64,000 bases of DNA, from assembly GCF_016862395.1 (NCBI RefSeq), contig NZ_BOMW01000027.1:106203-170202 (forward strand), written 5' to 3'. Positions 1-9,495 of this stretch are shown here, in pieces. The translations under genes and the position numbers were made by a program. The notes under the pieces were generated by a model. That model made no database searches, was not told where the DNA came from, and saw only the letters and a list, made by a program, of their open reading frames with translations. The stretch's first letter is position 1. Every line of letters starts with the position of its first letter. The stretch is from Actinoplanes siamensis. Lineage in GTDB: Bacteria > Actinomycetota > Actinomycetes > Mycobacteriales > Micromonosporaceae.

Positions 1-2353
1 CGTTGAGTCCCTGCAGCACCGACTGCGCCGTGACAGCCGCCTCCGCGTTCACCGCGCGGACCTGCACGATGGCCGCGTTTATCGTGTTGATCGCGTCCCA
101 GCCGAACATCGCCCGCGACGCCTGCCCGTCGACGCACGCGTCGCCGTAGCCGCGCTCGCCGTAGACGGTGAAGAACCGCACCGACTTGTTGATCCGCGCG
201 CAGTCGGTCCCCCAGGCGCGGCTGCCGGCCAGCGAGATGTAGTCCAGCGGCAGCCCGGGATAGTCGTCGCCCTGGCCGGAGAGGGCGAACTGGGTGATCG
301 CGTCGCCGGCCAGCACCGCCGGGTACGCCTGCGAGCAGACCGACATGCCGCCCAGGAAGTCGTCGAACTCGTCCGGCCGTCCCGCGTAGAACACCAGGTA
401 GCCGGGCTTGCCCGGGCAGGCGCGGCGCCCCAGGCTGGTGACGTCGGCGCCGCTGCCGCCGTCCGGCGGGCGGTACGCCGCGAAGTCGCGCACCGTGATC
501 CCCCGCGCGGTGAACGCGGCCCGCACGTCCTCGGCCAGGTTGCCGCTGTAGAGGTCGGCCGGGTCGCCGGAGTAGTACACGGCGGCCTCGGTGACCCGCA
601 GTTTCTCCCGCGCGTAGTAGGCGGCGACCGCGGCCTCCCGGCTGTTGCCCGGCGACACCTGGTGGTACGAGATCACCTCGCTGGTCAGCGTGTCCGCGGT
701 GAGCAGCGTGCCGAGGGTCGGGATACCTGCGGCGTCGAGCTCGTGCAGCGCGTCCTTGGTGCCCTGCCGGCTGACGCCCAGGCCGGTGACCGCGACGATG
801 CGCAGCCGCCCGGCCGCCCCGGCGATCAACCGGGCCGCCTGCCCGCCGTAATTCATCTGGTCGCCGCCGTTGGCCAGCAGCAGCCGGATCGGCGCCCGGG
901 CGGTGCGGCTGTTCCACTGGGCGGCGGCCAGACCGCGCAGCTCCTCCAGCGCGGCCGGGTCGCCGCCGGCCGTGGTGTTGGTGAGTGTGCTCAGGTAGAC
1001 CACGGTGACGTGGCCGGGGTTCTTCACCACCTCGGCGTTGACCGCGGCGATCTCCTCCTCCACCCGCCGCAGGTCGTCGTCCGGCGCGGCGGCGAAGAAC
1101 CGGTACCGCCCGTCGGAGAGCCCGACGCACTGCGAGCCGTCCACGCCGAACGGCTCCCGGCGCAGCGTGCTGCCGAACGCCGGCCAGCGGAGGCCGGCGC
1201 AGCGGTCGTGGTTGTACCAGGGCACCGTGATCAGCGCGGCGAGCAGCACCAGCGGCAGCACCAGCGACATCCACGGGACGCGCCGGCGGGGCAGGCCGGC
1301 CTCGCCGAGCCGGGTCCAGTCGCCCGGCCGGCCGGTCTCCGCCGGCAGTTCCAGCGGCAGCACCACGCTGCGGTCCCGGGCGAACCGCAGCTGCCGGTCC
1401 ACCCACGCGTCGTACGCCATCCGGGCGTCCGCCGGCGAGTGCGCGCCGCGGGCCCGGACCGGGTTGGTCACCACGAGCAGCGGCTCGCGCCGCAGATCGC
1501 CCGCCTTCTCGACGGACTCGATCAGGCGGCGCGCCGCCGGGCCGTCGTCGTCGATCAACAGCAGGGGGTACGCGGTACGCCGCCGGCCCGCGCCGAACAC
1601 GCCGGTGCGGCGGTACGCGACCCGCAGGTCCTCCAGGAACGCGTCCACCAGCAGCGCGTCCACGTCGTCCTGGTGCGCGGCGACGAAGCCGGGCCGGGCG
1701 AACTCGCGCGCCAGCTGGTAGAAGTCGCGCCCGCCGGCCAGCCGGTGCCGGGCGAACCAGCGCGGCGGCCGCCACGTCGAGCGCATGAACCGCAGGCCGA
1801 GCCGGGGCACCAGCCGCGACGCCAGCCGCACCCACCAGGGGAAGTCGCCGACCGCGTCGGCCAGGCCCTCGGCCAGCGGCGTGCTGGGCAGCCGCTGCCG
1901 CAGGTGCACCTGCAGCTGCTCGGCGATCTTCTCGCGCTCGCGGTCCGGGGTGTCCGGCTGGAACGGCTCCAGGTGCACCAGCCACAACGCCAGGCCGTAG
2001 TGCGGGAAGCGGAGGCGGGGGCCGGTGCGCGACTGGCCCGCCAAATTCTTCACCGCGACGTCGAGCAGGTCCTCGACGGTCACGGCCGGTGTCCGCCCGG
2101 GGTCCACCTGCCGCTCCCCGGTGCGGGCCCAGGGCGCGAACCGGCCTTCCCGCAGCCATTCCTGCAGACCGTCGAACGGGTCGTGCCGGCCGGCCGGGGG
2201 GCGGTTCAACTCCAGGATCGGCAGGAAACGCTCGGCGCCGTACCGCCAAGGGCGGCGGACCAGCCGGCTGATCAGCCGTAACAGGTCCGGGCCGCCCTCG
2301 AACTGGATGCCGCGCGTGGCCGCTTCATCGGCTCGCCAGCGTCTGCGGAGCAT
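1..2353 (-). CDS. Large protein with C-terminal periplasmic-binding-like domain (3' end missing at window edge)
   Basis: The reading frame is open on the minus strand from an ATG at 2353 to the left edge with no stop seen, so the C-terminus is missing. The first ~400 residues are a charged Arg/Glu-rich region I do not recognise, with a stretch resembling an ATPase-like or regulatory fold. A single hydrophobic segment follows (around 1290-1210), then about 400 residues that read like a type I periplasmic binding protein of the branched-chain amino-acid receptor type (for example the stretches VTVVYLSTLTN, YHQVSPGNS and AAVYYSGDPAD). This suggests a cytoplasmic N-terminal part, one membrane anchor and an extracytoplasmic ligand-sensing domain. 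It lies 84 bp downstream of the SDR gene on the same strand. The ligand is unknown. The architecture is inferred by eye. Confidence 0.6.
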   Translation of the reverse strand, partial: MLRRRWRADEAATRGIQFEGGPDLLRLISRLVRRPWRYGAERFLPILELNRPPAGRHDPFDGLQEWLREGRFAPWARTGERQVDPGRTPAVTVEDLLDVAVKNLAGQSRTGPRLRFPHYGLALWLVHLEPFQPDTPDREREKIAEQLQVHLRQRLPSTPLAEGLADAVGDFPWWVRLASRLVPRLGLRFMRSTWRPPRWFARHRLAGGRDFYQLAREFARPGFVAAHQDDVDALLVDAFLEDLRVAYRRTGVFGAGRRRTAYPLLLIDDDGPAARRLIESVEKAGDLRREPLLVVTNPVRARGAHSPADARMAYDAWVDRQLRFARDRSVVLPLELPAETGRPGDWTRLGEAGLPRRRVPWMSLVLPLVLLAALITVPWYNHDRCAGLRWPAFGSTLRREPFGVDGSQCVGLSDGRYRFFAAAPDDDLRRVEEEIAAVNAEVVKNPGHVTVVYLSTLTNTTAGGDPAALEELRGLAAAQWNSRTARAPIRLLLANGGDQMNYGGQAARLIAGAAGRLRIVAVTGLGVSRQGTKDALHELDAAGIPTLGTLLTADTLTSEVISYHQVSPGNSREAAVAAYYAREKLRVTEAAVYYSGDPADLYSGNLAEDVRAAFTARGITVRDFAAYRPPDGGSGADVTSLGRRACPGKPGYLVFYAGRPDEFDDFLGGMSVCSQAYPAVLAGDAITQFALSGQGDDYPGLPLDYISLAGSRAWGTDCARINKSVRFFTVYGERGYGDACVDGQASRAMFGWDAINTINAAIVQVRAVNAEAAVTAQSVLQGLN

Positions 2354-2437
2354 GCTCCATTGTGGTTCGTCGATACCGGCGATCGGAAGGGGGAAATCAG
2401 CGGCGGAAGAACCGGCCGATCATGTCGTACGAGACGA

Positions 2438-3301
2438 TCACAGAATGGGTTTGCCGCCGGTGACCGGAATGACCGCCCCGGAGATGTAGCTGGCCTCGTC
2501 GGAGGCGAGCAGCACATAGGCCGGCGCGACCTCCTTGGGCTCGCCGGCCCGGCCCAGAGGCGTGTTCTTGCCGAACTGCTCGACCTGCTCGGGCGGCATC
2601 GTCGACGGGATCAGCGGCGTCCAGATCGGCCCGGGCGCGACCGCGTTGACCCGGACCCCCCGGTCGCCGAGCAGCTGCGCGAGGCCCGCGGTGAAGTTGG
2701 CGATCGCGCCCTTCGTGGTCGCGTAGGGCAGCAGTGTCGGCTTCGGCTGGTCGTAGTTCACCGAGCTGGTGTTGATGATCGAAGCACCCTCGCCAAGGTG
2801 CGGCAGCGCGGCCTTGACCAGCCGGAACATCGCCGTGATGTTGGTGTCGAAGGTGTGCTGCCACTCCTCGTCGGTGATCTCCTCGACAGTCTCGCGGGTC
2901 ATCTGGAACGCCGCGTTGTTCACCAGCACGTCGATGCCGCCGAGCTCCTTCACCGCCTGCTCGACGATCTTGGCGCTCTGCGCCGGGTCGGTGAGGTCAC
3001 CGGGCGCCAGGGCCACCGTGCGGCCGGCCTCCTCGACCAGCGCCGCGGTCTCCCGCGCGTCGTCCTGCTCCTCCGGCAGGTAGGAGATCAGCACGTCGGC
3101 GCCCTCCCGGGCGAAGGCGAGCGCCACCGCGCGGCCGATGCCGCTGTCCCCGCCGGTGATCACCGCTTTCTTGCCGGTGAGCCGCCCGGAGCCGCGGTAG
3201 CTCTGCTCGCCGTGATCCGGCTTGCGGTCCATCAGGGTGGTGTGACCGGGCGGCTCCTGCTGCCGCTCCTGCGCCTGCTGTTCTTCTTTGGTCGTGGTCA
3301 T
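2438..3301 (-). CDS. Short-chain dehydrogenase/reductase, stress-associated YghA/YdaD-like
   Basis: The protein has 287 residues. The Rossmann dinucleotide motif TGGDSGIG lies at about 49-56, NNA at 128-130, the catalytic Ser near 179-180 and the YxxxK pair at Tyr193/Lys197. The N-terminal extension of ~40 polar residues containing a GxGRLTGK lead-in is typical of the SDR subgroup annotated as general stress or glucose-dehydrogenase-like oxidoreductases (YghA, YdaD). It should be an NAD(P)-dependent cytosolic oxidoreductase; the substrate cannot be predicted. I chose the ATG at 3301 because the longer upstream frame lacks protein-like composition and runs antisense into the next gene. It is transcribed divergently from the gene at 3365 with 63 bp between them. 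Confidence 0.85.
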   Translation of the reverse strand: MTTTKEEQQAQERQQEPPGHTTLMDRKPDHGEQSYRGSGRLTGKKAVITGGDSGIGRAVALAFAREGADVLISYLPEEQDDARETAALVEEAGRTVALAPGDLTDPAQSAKIVEQAVKELGGIDVLVNNAAFQMTRETVEEITDEEWQHTFDTNITAMFRLVKAALPHLGEGASIINTSSVNYDQPKPTLLPYATTKGAIANFTAGLAQLLGDRGVRVNAVAPGPIWTPLIPSTMPPEQVEQFGKNTPLGRAGEPKEVAPAYVLLASDEASYISGAVIPVTGGKPIL

Positions 3302-3364
3302 GGTCGCGGCATTCCCCGCCGCGCGGGCATGAAACGCGGGGCGGTCCGTGGCACGCTGCCGGGT

Positions 3365-3934
3365 ATGGGATTCTTCGACCGTGTTCCGCCGCCGCCCGCA
3401 CCCGAGCCGCCGGAGCCGCCCCGGCCACGATGGGAGAGGCCGGAGGCCCAGCTCGGTGCCATGGTGACAGCCGGGCTGACGCTGGGCCGTTCCGGGCAGG
3501 CGGCGGTCGGGGTGGGCGGCGTCACGGCGTACCGGAACGGCTTCGAATTCTCTCTCCTCGCGGTGATGCGCGAGCAGGACCGCCGGGACCGGATCTTCCG
3601 GGCGCAGCACCGGCATTCCGTGGCGGAGCCGCTGGAGCCGGAGTTCCTGCGGATCGGGGTCCGCTTCGCCGACGGGCGGGTGGCCACCAACCTGGCCGAG
3701 GATCAGCGGTTCCCGGGCCCGGACGACGACTTCGACGGGCCGCTGCTGAGGCAGGGCGGTGGCAGCGGCGACGGGCGGCGTTACGAGACCTCCTACTGGG
3801 TGTGGCCGCTGCCGCCGCCGGGGCCGCTCACCCTGGTGTGCGAGTGGCCGGCCTTCGGCATCGGTGAGTCCCGGGCCGAGCTGGACGGCCGGGCCGTGCG
3901 GGACGCCGCCGAGCACGCCTTCGACCTGTTCTGA
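3365..3934 (+). CDS. Hypothetical protein, Pro-rich N-terminus
   Basis: This 189-residue protein is of unknown function. The first ~25 residues are Pro/Glu-rich; the remainder looks like a beta-rich soluble domain with no signal peptide or membrane segment. It has several Trp/Tyr-containing strands (around YETSYWVWPLPPPGPL) near the C-terminus and ends in a conserved-looking acidic helix. I recall proteins of this type in actinobacteria with no assigned role. It is read divergently from the SDR gene. The ATG at 3365 is the first in frame. The coding frame is supported by strong third-position GC and by the absence of a better frame on either strand. Confidence 0.7.
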   Translation: MGFFDRVPPPPAPEPPEPPRPRWERPEAQLGAMVTAGLTLGRSGQAAVGVGGVTAYRNGFEFSLLAVMREQDRRDRIFRAQHRHSVAEPLEPEFLRIGVRFADGRVATNLAEDQRFPGPDDDFDGPLLRQGGGSGDGRRYETSYWVWPLPPPGPLTLVCEWPAFGIGESRAELDGRAVRDAAEHAFDLF

Positions 3935-3993
3935 GGACTGACCCGGGGGCCCGCGTGCGCGGGGCGAGGTCCGGGTGGTCCGCCGGACCGGCC

Positions 3994-4374
3994 CTACGCC
4001 GCCGGGCCCCACCTGGTCTCCCCGGTGGCGGTGATGGCGAGGTGGACGAACGGGCTGTCGTCGGTGGCGCCGTGCCAGTGCGGGATGCCGGGTTCGACGT
4101 GGACCCAGTCGCCCTCGCGCAGCTCGCGTGGCTCGTCGAGGCCCCACCACTGGATCAGGCCGCGGCCGGAGACGACGACCAGGGCCTGCTCGCCGGTGTG
4201 CACGTGCCAGTTGGAGCGGCCACCGGGCTGGTAGGAGAACCGGTGGCCGCGCATGCCGTCCGGGCGCTGCCGGTCGAGGATCTCGGCCTGCTCGACGCCG
4301 CCCTGGAATTTCTCCCGGGAGGCGGCCGCGGGTGCCACGGCGCCCTCCGGAACAATCCTGAAATAGCTGCTCAT
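3994..4374 (-). CDS. Cupin-domain protein
   Basis: This single-domain cupin has about 126 residues. Motif 1 is visible as WHVHTGEQALVVVSGRG (His, His and Glu metal ligands) and motif 2 as WVHVEPGIPHWHGA with the last metal His. The family spans metal-dependent dioxygenases, isomerases and sensors; this one-domain form resembles the carboxymuconolactone-decarboxylase-associated or quercetinase-like cupins, and the substrate is unknown. An ATG at 4374 is chosen; a GTG two codons upstream (4380) is also possible. It is transcribed in the same direction as the FAD monooxygenase that ends 40 bp upstream, so the two may be co-transcribed and act on the same aromatic compound. Confidence 0.8.
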   Translation of the reverse strand: MSSYFRIVPEGAVAPAAASREKFQGGVEQAEILDRQRPDGMRGHRFSYQPGGRSNWHVHTGEQALVVVSGRGLIQWWGLDEPRELREGDWVHVEPGIPHWHGATDDSPFVHLAITATGETRWGPAA

Positions 4375-4419
4375 CCCCACATGATGCCGCCGGGCGCGGG
4401 CCCGCGCCCGGCAGGCGGA

Positions 4420-5991
<1,572 letters not shown>

Positions 5992-6108
5992 TCATGGGTC
6001 TCACCTCCTCGGGCAGCATCACGGGCAACCGCAAGTTACCGGCCCGGACCGCGGCGCGTCCAGTGCTCGTCCACCCAGGGCCTGCAACAAACTGCAAACA
6101 CCTATTTC

Positions 6109-6137
6109 TTGTACGTCGATCGACACCCTCCTATGCT
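6109..6137 (+). promoter_or_regulatory. Promoter of the pectate lyase gene
   Basis: TTGTAC at 6109-6114 and TATGCT at 6132-6137 are separated by exactly 17 bp. They sit 55-80 bp upstream of the pectate lyase start and match the vegetative sigma consensus well for so GC-rich a genome. The predicted transcription start is at about 6143-6145. Confidence 0.7.
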
Positions 6138-6144
6138 CAGCGGG

Positions 6145-6158
6145 GGAAAGCGCTTTCC
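6145..6158. promoter_or_regulatory. 14-bp perfect palindromic operator (LacI-family type)
   Basis: GGAAAGCGCTTTCC is a perfect palindrome with a central CG step, the form typical of LacI/GalR-family operators. It covers the predicted +1 of the pectate lyase promoter, where a repressor would block transcription. A sugar-responsive repressor acting here is an inference; its gene is not in the window. Confidence 0.65.
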
Positions 6159-6191
6159 TGCACTACTCCCATCCCCAAGGAGCGCGTCACC

Positions 6192-7724
6192 ATGAGAAGG
6201 ATCCGGCTTATCGCCGCGGCAGGCACCGCCGTGACCGCGGGCGTCATCGCCGTCGCCCTCCCCGACCCCCGGGCGTCCGCCGCCGTGACCGGCACCGCCA
6301 CCGGCTTCGCGACCGGCACCACCGGCGGCGCCGGCGGGACCACCGTGCGGGCCACCACCGGCACCCAGATCCACCAGGCCCTGTGCGCCCGCGCCAGCGG
6401 CAGCACCCCGATCACCATCGAGGTCGAGGGCACGATCGACCACGGCAACACCACAAAGGTGTCCGGCGACAGCTGCAACACCGCCGCCGACAAGATCGAG
6501 CTCAAGGAGATCAGCAACGTCACGATCGTCGGCGTCGGCAGCGGGGCGACCTTCGACCAGCTGGGTATCCACATCCGGGACTCCAGCAACATCATCATCC
6601 AGAACGTGACGGTCCGGAACGTCAAGAAGTCCGGCTCGCCCACCTCCAACGGCGGCGACGCGATAGGCATGGAGAGCACCGTCCGCAAGGTCTGGGTGGA
6701 CCACGTGAACCTGCTCGCCTCGGGCGGCGAGGACGCCGGCTACGACGGGCTGTTCGACATGAAGGACGACACCGAGAACGTCACGCTGTCGTACAGCACG
6801 CTGCGCAACTCCGGCCGGGGCGGCCTGATCGGCTCCAGCGAGACCGACACCGGCAACACCAACATCACGTTCCACCACAACCTGTACGAGAACATCGACT
6901 CCCGTACGCCCCTGCTGCGTGGCGGCGTCGCGCACATCTACGACAACTACTACGTCGGCCTCAACGAGTCCGGCATCAACTCCCGGGCCGGCGCCAAGGC
7001 CCGCGTGGACAACAACTACTTCCAGAACTCGAAGGACGTGCTCGGCACGTTCTACACCGACGCGGCCGGATACTGGCAGGTCAGCGGCAACATCTTCGAC
7101 AACGTGACCTGGTCGGCCAAGGGCTCGGAGAACAACCCGGCCGGGCCGGACCCGGTGTCCAACACCAGCGTCAGCATCCCGTACTCGTTCGCCCTGGACA
7201 GCGCGTCCTGCGTGCCCGCGATCGTGCGCGCCGCCGCCGGCGCGAACACCGGCCTGAAGACCTCCGACGGCAAGTGCTCGACGACGTCGCCGACCGGCGG
7301 CCCGACCTCGTCGCCCACCGGTTCGCCGACCAGCTCGCCCACCACCGGCCCGTCCCATCCCAGCGGCACCAACCTGAGCATCGGCGCCGGTTCGGACGGC
7401 TCCAGCAAGGCGAGCGGCACCAGCTACGGCGACGTGCGGGACGGGAACCTGACGACGTACTGGTCGCCGAGCGGCACCACCGGCGACATCTCGATCAAGT
7501 GGGGTTCGGCCACCACGGTCTCGCGCATCGACGTCCGCGAGTCGGCGGCCGGTGTCGTCGGCTCCTACCAGGTCCTCAACGGCGCCACCGGCGCGGTCCT
7601 GAGGTCCGGCACGGGAGCCGGCGTGATCACCTTCCCGGCCACGTCGACCACGAAGATCACCTTCAGGATCAATTCCGCTTCCGGTACGCCGCGGATCGCC
7701 GAGTTCGAGACCTACGCCTCCTGA
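6192..7724 (+). CDS. Secreted pectate lyase, PL1 family, with C-terminal discoidin-like module
   Basis: The protein has 510 residues. A Sec signal peptide (MRR..., hydrophobic stretch, ...PRASA) ends near residue 31. The PL1 parallel beta-helix follows to about 355. It contains the WVDHVNL stretch, Asp-rich calcium ligands (around DGLFDMKDDTENV) and an RTPLLRGG segment carrying the catalytic Arg region. A Ser/Thr/Pro/Gly linker (about 360-395) leads to a ~110-residue C-terminal discoidin/F5-F8-like carbohydrate-binding module. It cleaves polygalacturonate by beta-elimination outside the cell. The ATG at 6192 has AAGGAG nine bases upstream. Expression is probably repressed through the palindrome at the promoter and ends at the hairpin just downstream. 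Confidence 0.92.
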   Translation: MRRIRLIAAAGTAVTAGVIAVALPDPRASAAVTGTATGFATGTTGGAGGTTVRATTGTQIHQALCARASGSTPITIEVEGTIDHGNTTKVSGDSCNTAADKIELKEISNVTIVGVGSGATFDQLGIHIRDSSNIIIQNVTVRNVKKSGSPTSNGGDAIGMESTVRKVWVDHVNLLASGGEDAGYDGLFDMKDDTENVTLSYSTLRNSGRGGLIGSSETDTGNTNITFHHNLYENIDSRTPLLRGGVAHIYDNYYVGLNESGINSRAGAKARVDNNYFQNSKDVLGTFYTDAAGYWQVSGNIFDNVTWSAKGSENNPAGPDPVSNTSVSIPYSFALDSASCVPAIVRAAAGANTGLKTSDGKCSTTSPTGGPTSSPTGSPTSSPTTGPSHPSGTNLSIGAGSDGSSKASGTSYGDVRDGNLTTYWSPSGTTGDISIKWGSATTVSRIDVRESAAGVVGSYQVLNGATGAVLRSGTGAGVITFPATSTTKITFRINSASGTPRIAEFETYAS

Positions 7725-7730
7725 CCACCC

Positions 7731-7765
7731 CGCCGGGCGGCGCGCCTTTCCCGCGCCGCCCGGCG
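7731..7765 (+). terminator. Strong hairpin after the pectate lyase gene
   Basis: A perfect 14-bp GC stem (7731-7744 with 7752-7765) and a 7-nt loop begin 7 bp after the stop codon. There is no U tract, as is common in actinomycete terminators. Confidence 0.7.
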
Positions 7766-7822
7766 CACCCTCCCGCCCGGCCACCCGAGCCCGGCTGGCC
7801 CACAGAGGTCTCTCACCCCCTC

Positions 7823-7880
7823 CGAGACACCCCTCCTACCCAGCCACCCGAGCGCGGCCGCGGCGGGCAGGGGTGTCTCG
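7823..7880. repeat. 12-bp perfect inverted repeat between convergent transcripts
   Basis: CGAGACACCCCT (7823-7834) is repeated inverted at 7869-7880, 34 bp apart. It lies 30-90 bp beyond the end of the minus-strand peptide operon, so it may terminate that transcript. A protein-binding role is not excluded. Confidence 0.5.
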
Positions 7881-7911
7881 CGGGGACGGCTCCACGGGCG
7901 TACCGAAGCGG

Positions 7912-9009
7912 TCAGAAGATGAAGTGGGCCGCGAGCCGGTAGTAATTCATCGAGATCATCATCAGCAGCAGGGCCACGAAGGCCGTGCTGACCAGGCCGT
8001 ACACCAGATAGATCCGGCGGCGGGCGGCGGAGACCGCGCGGTGCGCCGCCGGCAACGGCATGCGGAGGAACACGTGCCCCAGATAGCGGAAGGCGCGGTC
8101 CCGCAGGTTGATCTCCCCGAGCGCGGCCTCCAGGGCGTGATGTCCGTCGGTCACCGGGAACAGCGGATTCAGGTTGTTGAAGACGACGAAGAGCTGCATC
8201 CCGAGCAGCCACCGCAACGCGCCGAACCGCTCCGGGTCCAGCACGATCAGCGCCGCGCAAACCCCGGCCGCGACGATGTCGATCATCGGGCCCACCATGG
8301 CCACCGCGAGGCGGCCGAAGCGCGAGCGCACCCGGTAGGCGTCGGTGCGGTCGACGTAGGTCAACGGGACCAGGAAGCAGAACAGCTTCACCCCGGCCTC
8401 CCGCACCGGTACCCCGAGCGCCTGGCAGACCGTGGCGTGGCCCATCTCGTGCACCGCCGCCTGCACCAGCAGGGCGGCGAACAGGACCAGCCAGGGCGGG
8501 CCGACGAAGTCGAGCGGAGCCGGCAGCGTCAGCGCCAGGACGATCGCGGCCACCGCCGCGGCACCGGCCAGCACGGTCAGCGCCGTGGCGGTCCGGGGGA
8601 AGCGGGCCAGCACCGCCGACGGCGGCCGCAGCATCAGGTTCAGGTGCCGCGCCGGGATCCGCAGGTGCGGGGTGAGCCGGAAGAACCTGGCGATCCACAG
8701 ATCCCTGCCGCGCAGCGGCTCGGGCGGCACGGAGAGCACGCCGGCCCTGCGCAGATCGGTCAGGAACGACAGCAGGACGGGCGCGCGGTCGTGGACGCCC
8801 CCCGGCCCGCGCGCGCGACGGGCTGCGTTCAGCAGGGCGGTGCCGGTGCGGCTGCCGTCCAGCAGTGGCACCAGGCGCGCGCCGGTCGCGCTCAGCCGGA
8901 CGTAGGTGCCGGAGTCCTCGGCGAACAGCAGGGGGTGACCGTCGGCGCCGTCGACGAGGGTGACCCGCGGCGCCAGGGCGACCGGCTCGTCGAGCCAGTC
9001 AGCGGACAT
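7912..9009 (-). CDS. Membrane M50-type zinc metalloprotease of the RiPP operon
   Basis: The protein has 365 residues. The N-terminal ~100 residues look like a PqqD-type winged-helix (peptide-recognition) fold. Membrane helices follow, with HEMGH at 187-191 inside a helix and an NP...DG element at 281-289, which together form the metal site of site-2-type proteases. Related YydH/M50 proteins in RiPP loci cleave or export the modified peptide. It is the last gene of the operon, 88 bp after the precursor stop and behind a hairpin. The ATG at 9009 is chosen. The upstream frame extension is a poly-Ala antisense reading of the precursor and is not real. Cleaving the leader off the thiazole peptide is the likely role. 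Confidence 0.8.
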   Translation of the reverse strand: MSADWLDEPVALAPRVTLVDGADGHPLLFAEDSGTYVRLSATGARLVPLLDGSRTGTALLNAARRARGPGGVHDRAPVLLSFLTDLRRAGVLSVPPEPLRGRDLWIARFFRLTPHLRIPARHLNLMLRPPSAVLARFPRTATALTVLAGAAAVAAIVLALTLPAPLDFVGPPWLVLFAALLVQAAVHEMGHATVCQALGVPVREAGVKLFCFLVPLTYVDRTDAYRVRSRFGRLAVAMVGPMIDIVAAGVCAALIVLDPERFGALRWLLGMQLFVVFNNLNPLFPVTDGHHALEAALGEINLRDRAFRYLGHVFLRMPLPAAHRAVSAARRRIYLVYGLVSTAFVALLLMMISMNYYRLAAHFIF

Positions 9010-9035
9010 CGTGCCTCCGTGATGTCGGGAGACCA

Positions 9036-9065
9036 CCGGGGGAGCACCGCGCGGCACTCCCCCGG
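9036..9065 (-). terminator. Intra-operon hairpin between precursor and protease genes
   Basis: A perfect 9-bp GC stem (9036-9044 with 9057-9065) and a 12-nt loop sit just after the precursor stop codon. Such hairpins after RiPP precursors act as partial terminators or mRNA stabilisers and raise precursor output over downstream genes. That role here is inferred. Confidence 0.55.
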
Positions 9066-9097
9066 GCTCGTTCACTGAACGCTCAGCGAGCGGGGCG

Positions 9098-9379
9098 TCA
9101 ACGGCATCCGCCGCAGCCACCGCCGCAGCCGCCGCAGCCGCCGCAGCCGCCGCAGCCATGGCAGCCGTGGCAGCCATGGCAGCCACGGCACCCGATGCAA
9201 CCGCGGCAGCCGTGGCAGCCGCCGCAGCCACCGCCGCCACCGCCGCAGCCACCGCCGCAGCCACCGGTGCCCAGCAGAGAAGCGCTGACCACTGTCGGCA
9301 GCTGCTCGGCGGTAAGGTCGTCCTCCAGCCAGAGGTCGAGTTCCTCGGAGACCTCGGGTCTGCTCAGTTCACTTTGCAT
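9098..9379 (-). CDS. TOMM/thiazole-peptide precursor with Cys-X-Gly repeat core
   Basis: This 93-residue peptide has an acidic leader of about 38 residues (MQSELSRPEVSEELDLWLED..., ending near SASLLGTGG). The remaining 53 residues contain only Cys, Gly, His, Arg and one Ile. All 16 cysteines are in this core; from the third onward they fall at every third position (CGG, CHG, CRG, CIG units) with one CGGG exception. This is the composition expected of a poly-thiazole peptide such as microcin B17 and, more closely, the Cys-Xaa-Xaa repeat family of Bacillus heterocycloanthracin/sonorensin. The ATG at 9379 has a strong GAAGGAG ribosome-binding site. It lies 116 bp after the nitroreductase gene, on the same strand as the YcaO operon. 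Confidence 0.88.
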   Translation of the reverse strand: MQSELSRPEVSEELDLWLEDDLTAEQLPTVVSASLLGTGGCGGGCGGGGGGCGGCHGCRGCIGCRGCHGCHGCHGCGGCGGCGGCGGGCGGCR

Positions 9380-9495
9380 GCGACTCAGCTCCTTCGATGT
9401 GTCGTTCCATGCGGTTCGCCGTCCGGCCAGCAGGCCGTCCGACCGGGGGCCCGACGGCTCGCGAGCGAGCGTGGACCCCAGACTGTGTTCCGGTG

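Noticed and set aside
662..2281. Long plus-strand frame opposite the edge gene
   Set aside because: Low-complexity Arg/Pro/Gln composition typical of antisense in GC-rich DNA; the minus frame encodes a recognisable domain.
9010..9264. Poly-Ala N-terminal extension of the M50 protease
   Set aside because: The alanines are an off-frame reading of the Cys-X-Gly codons of the precursor. The precursor frame has a proper leader and ribosome-binding site.
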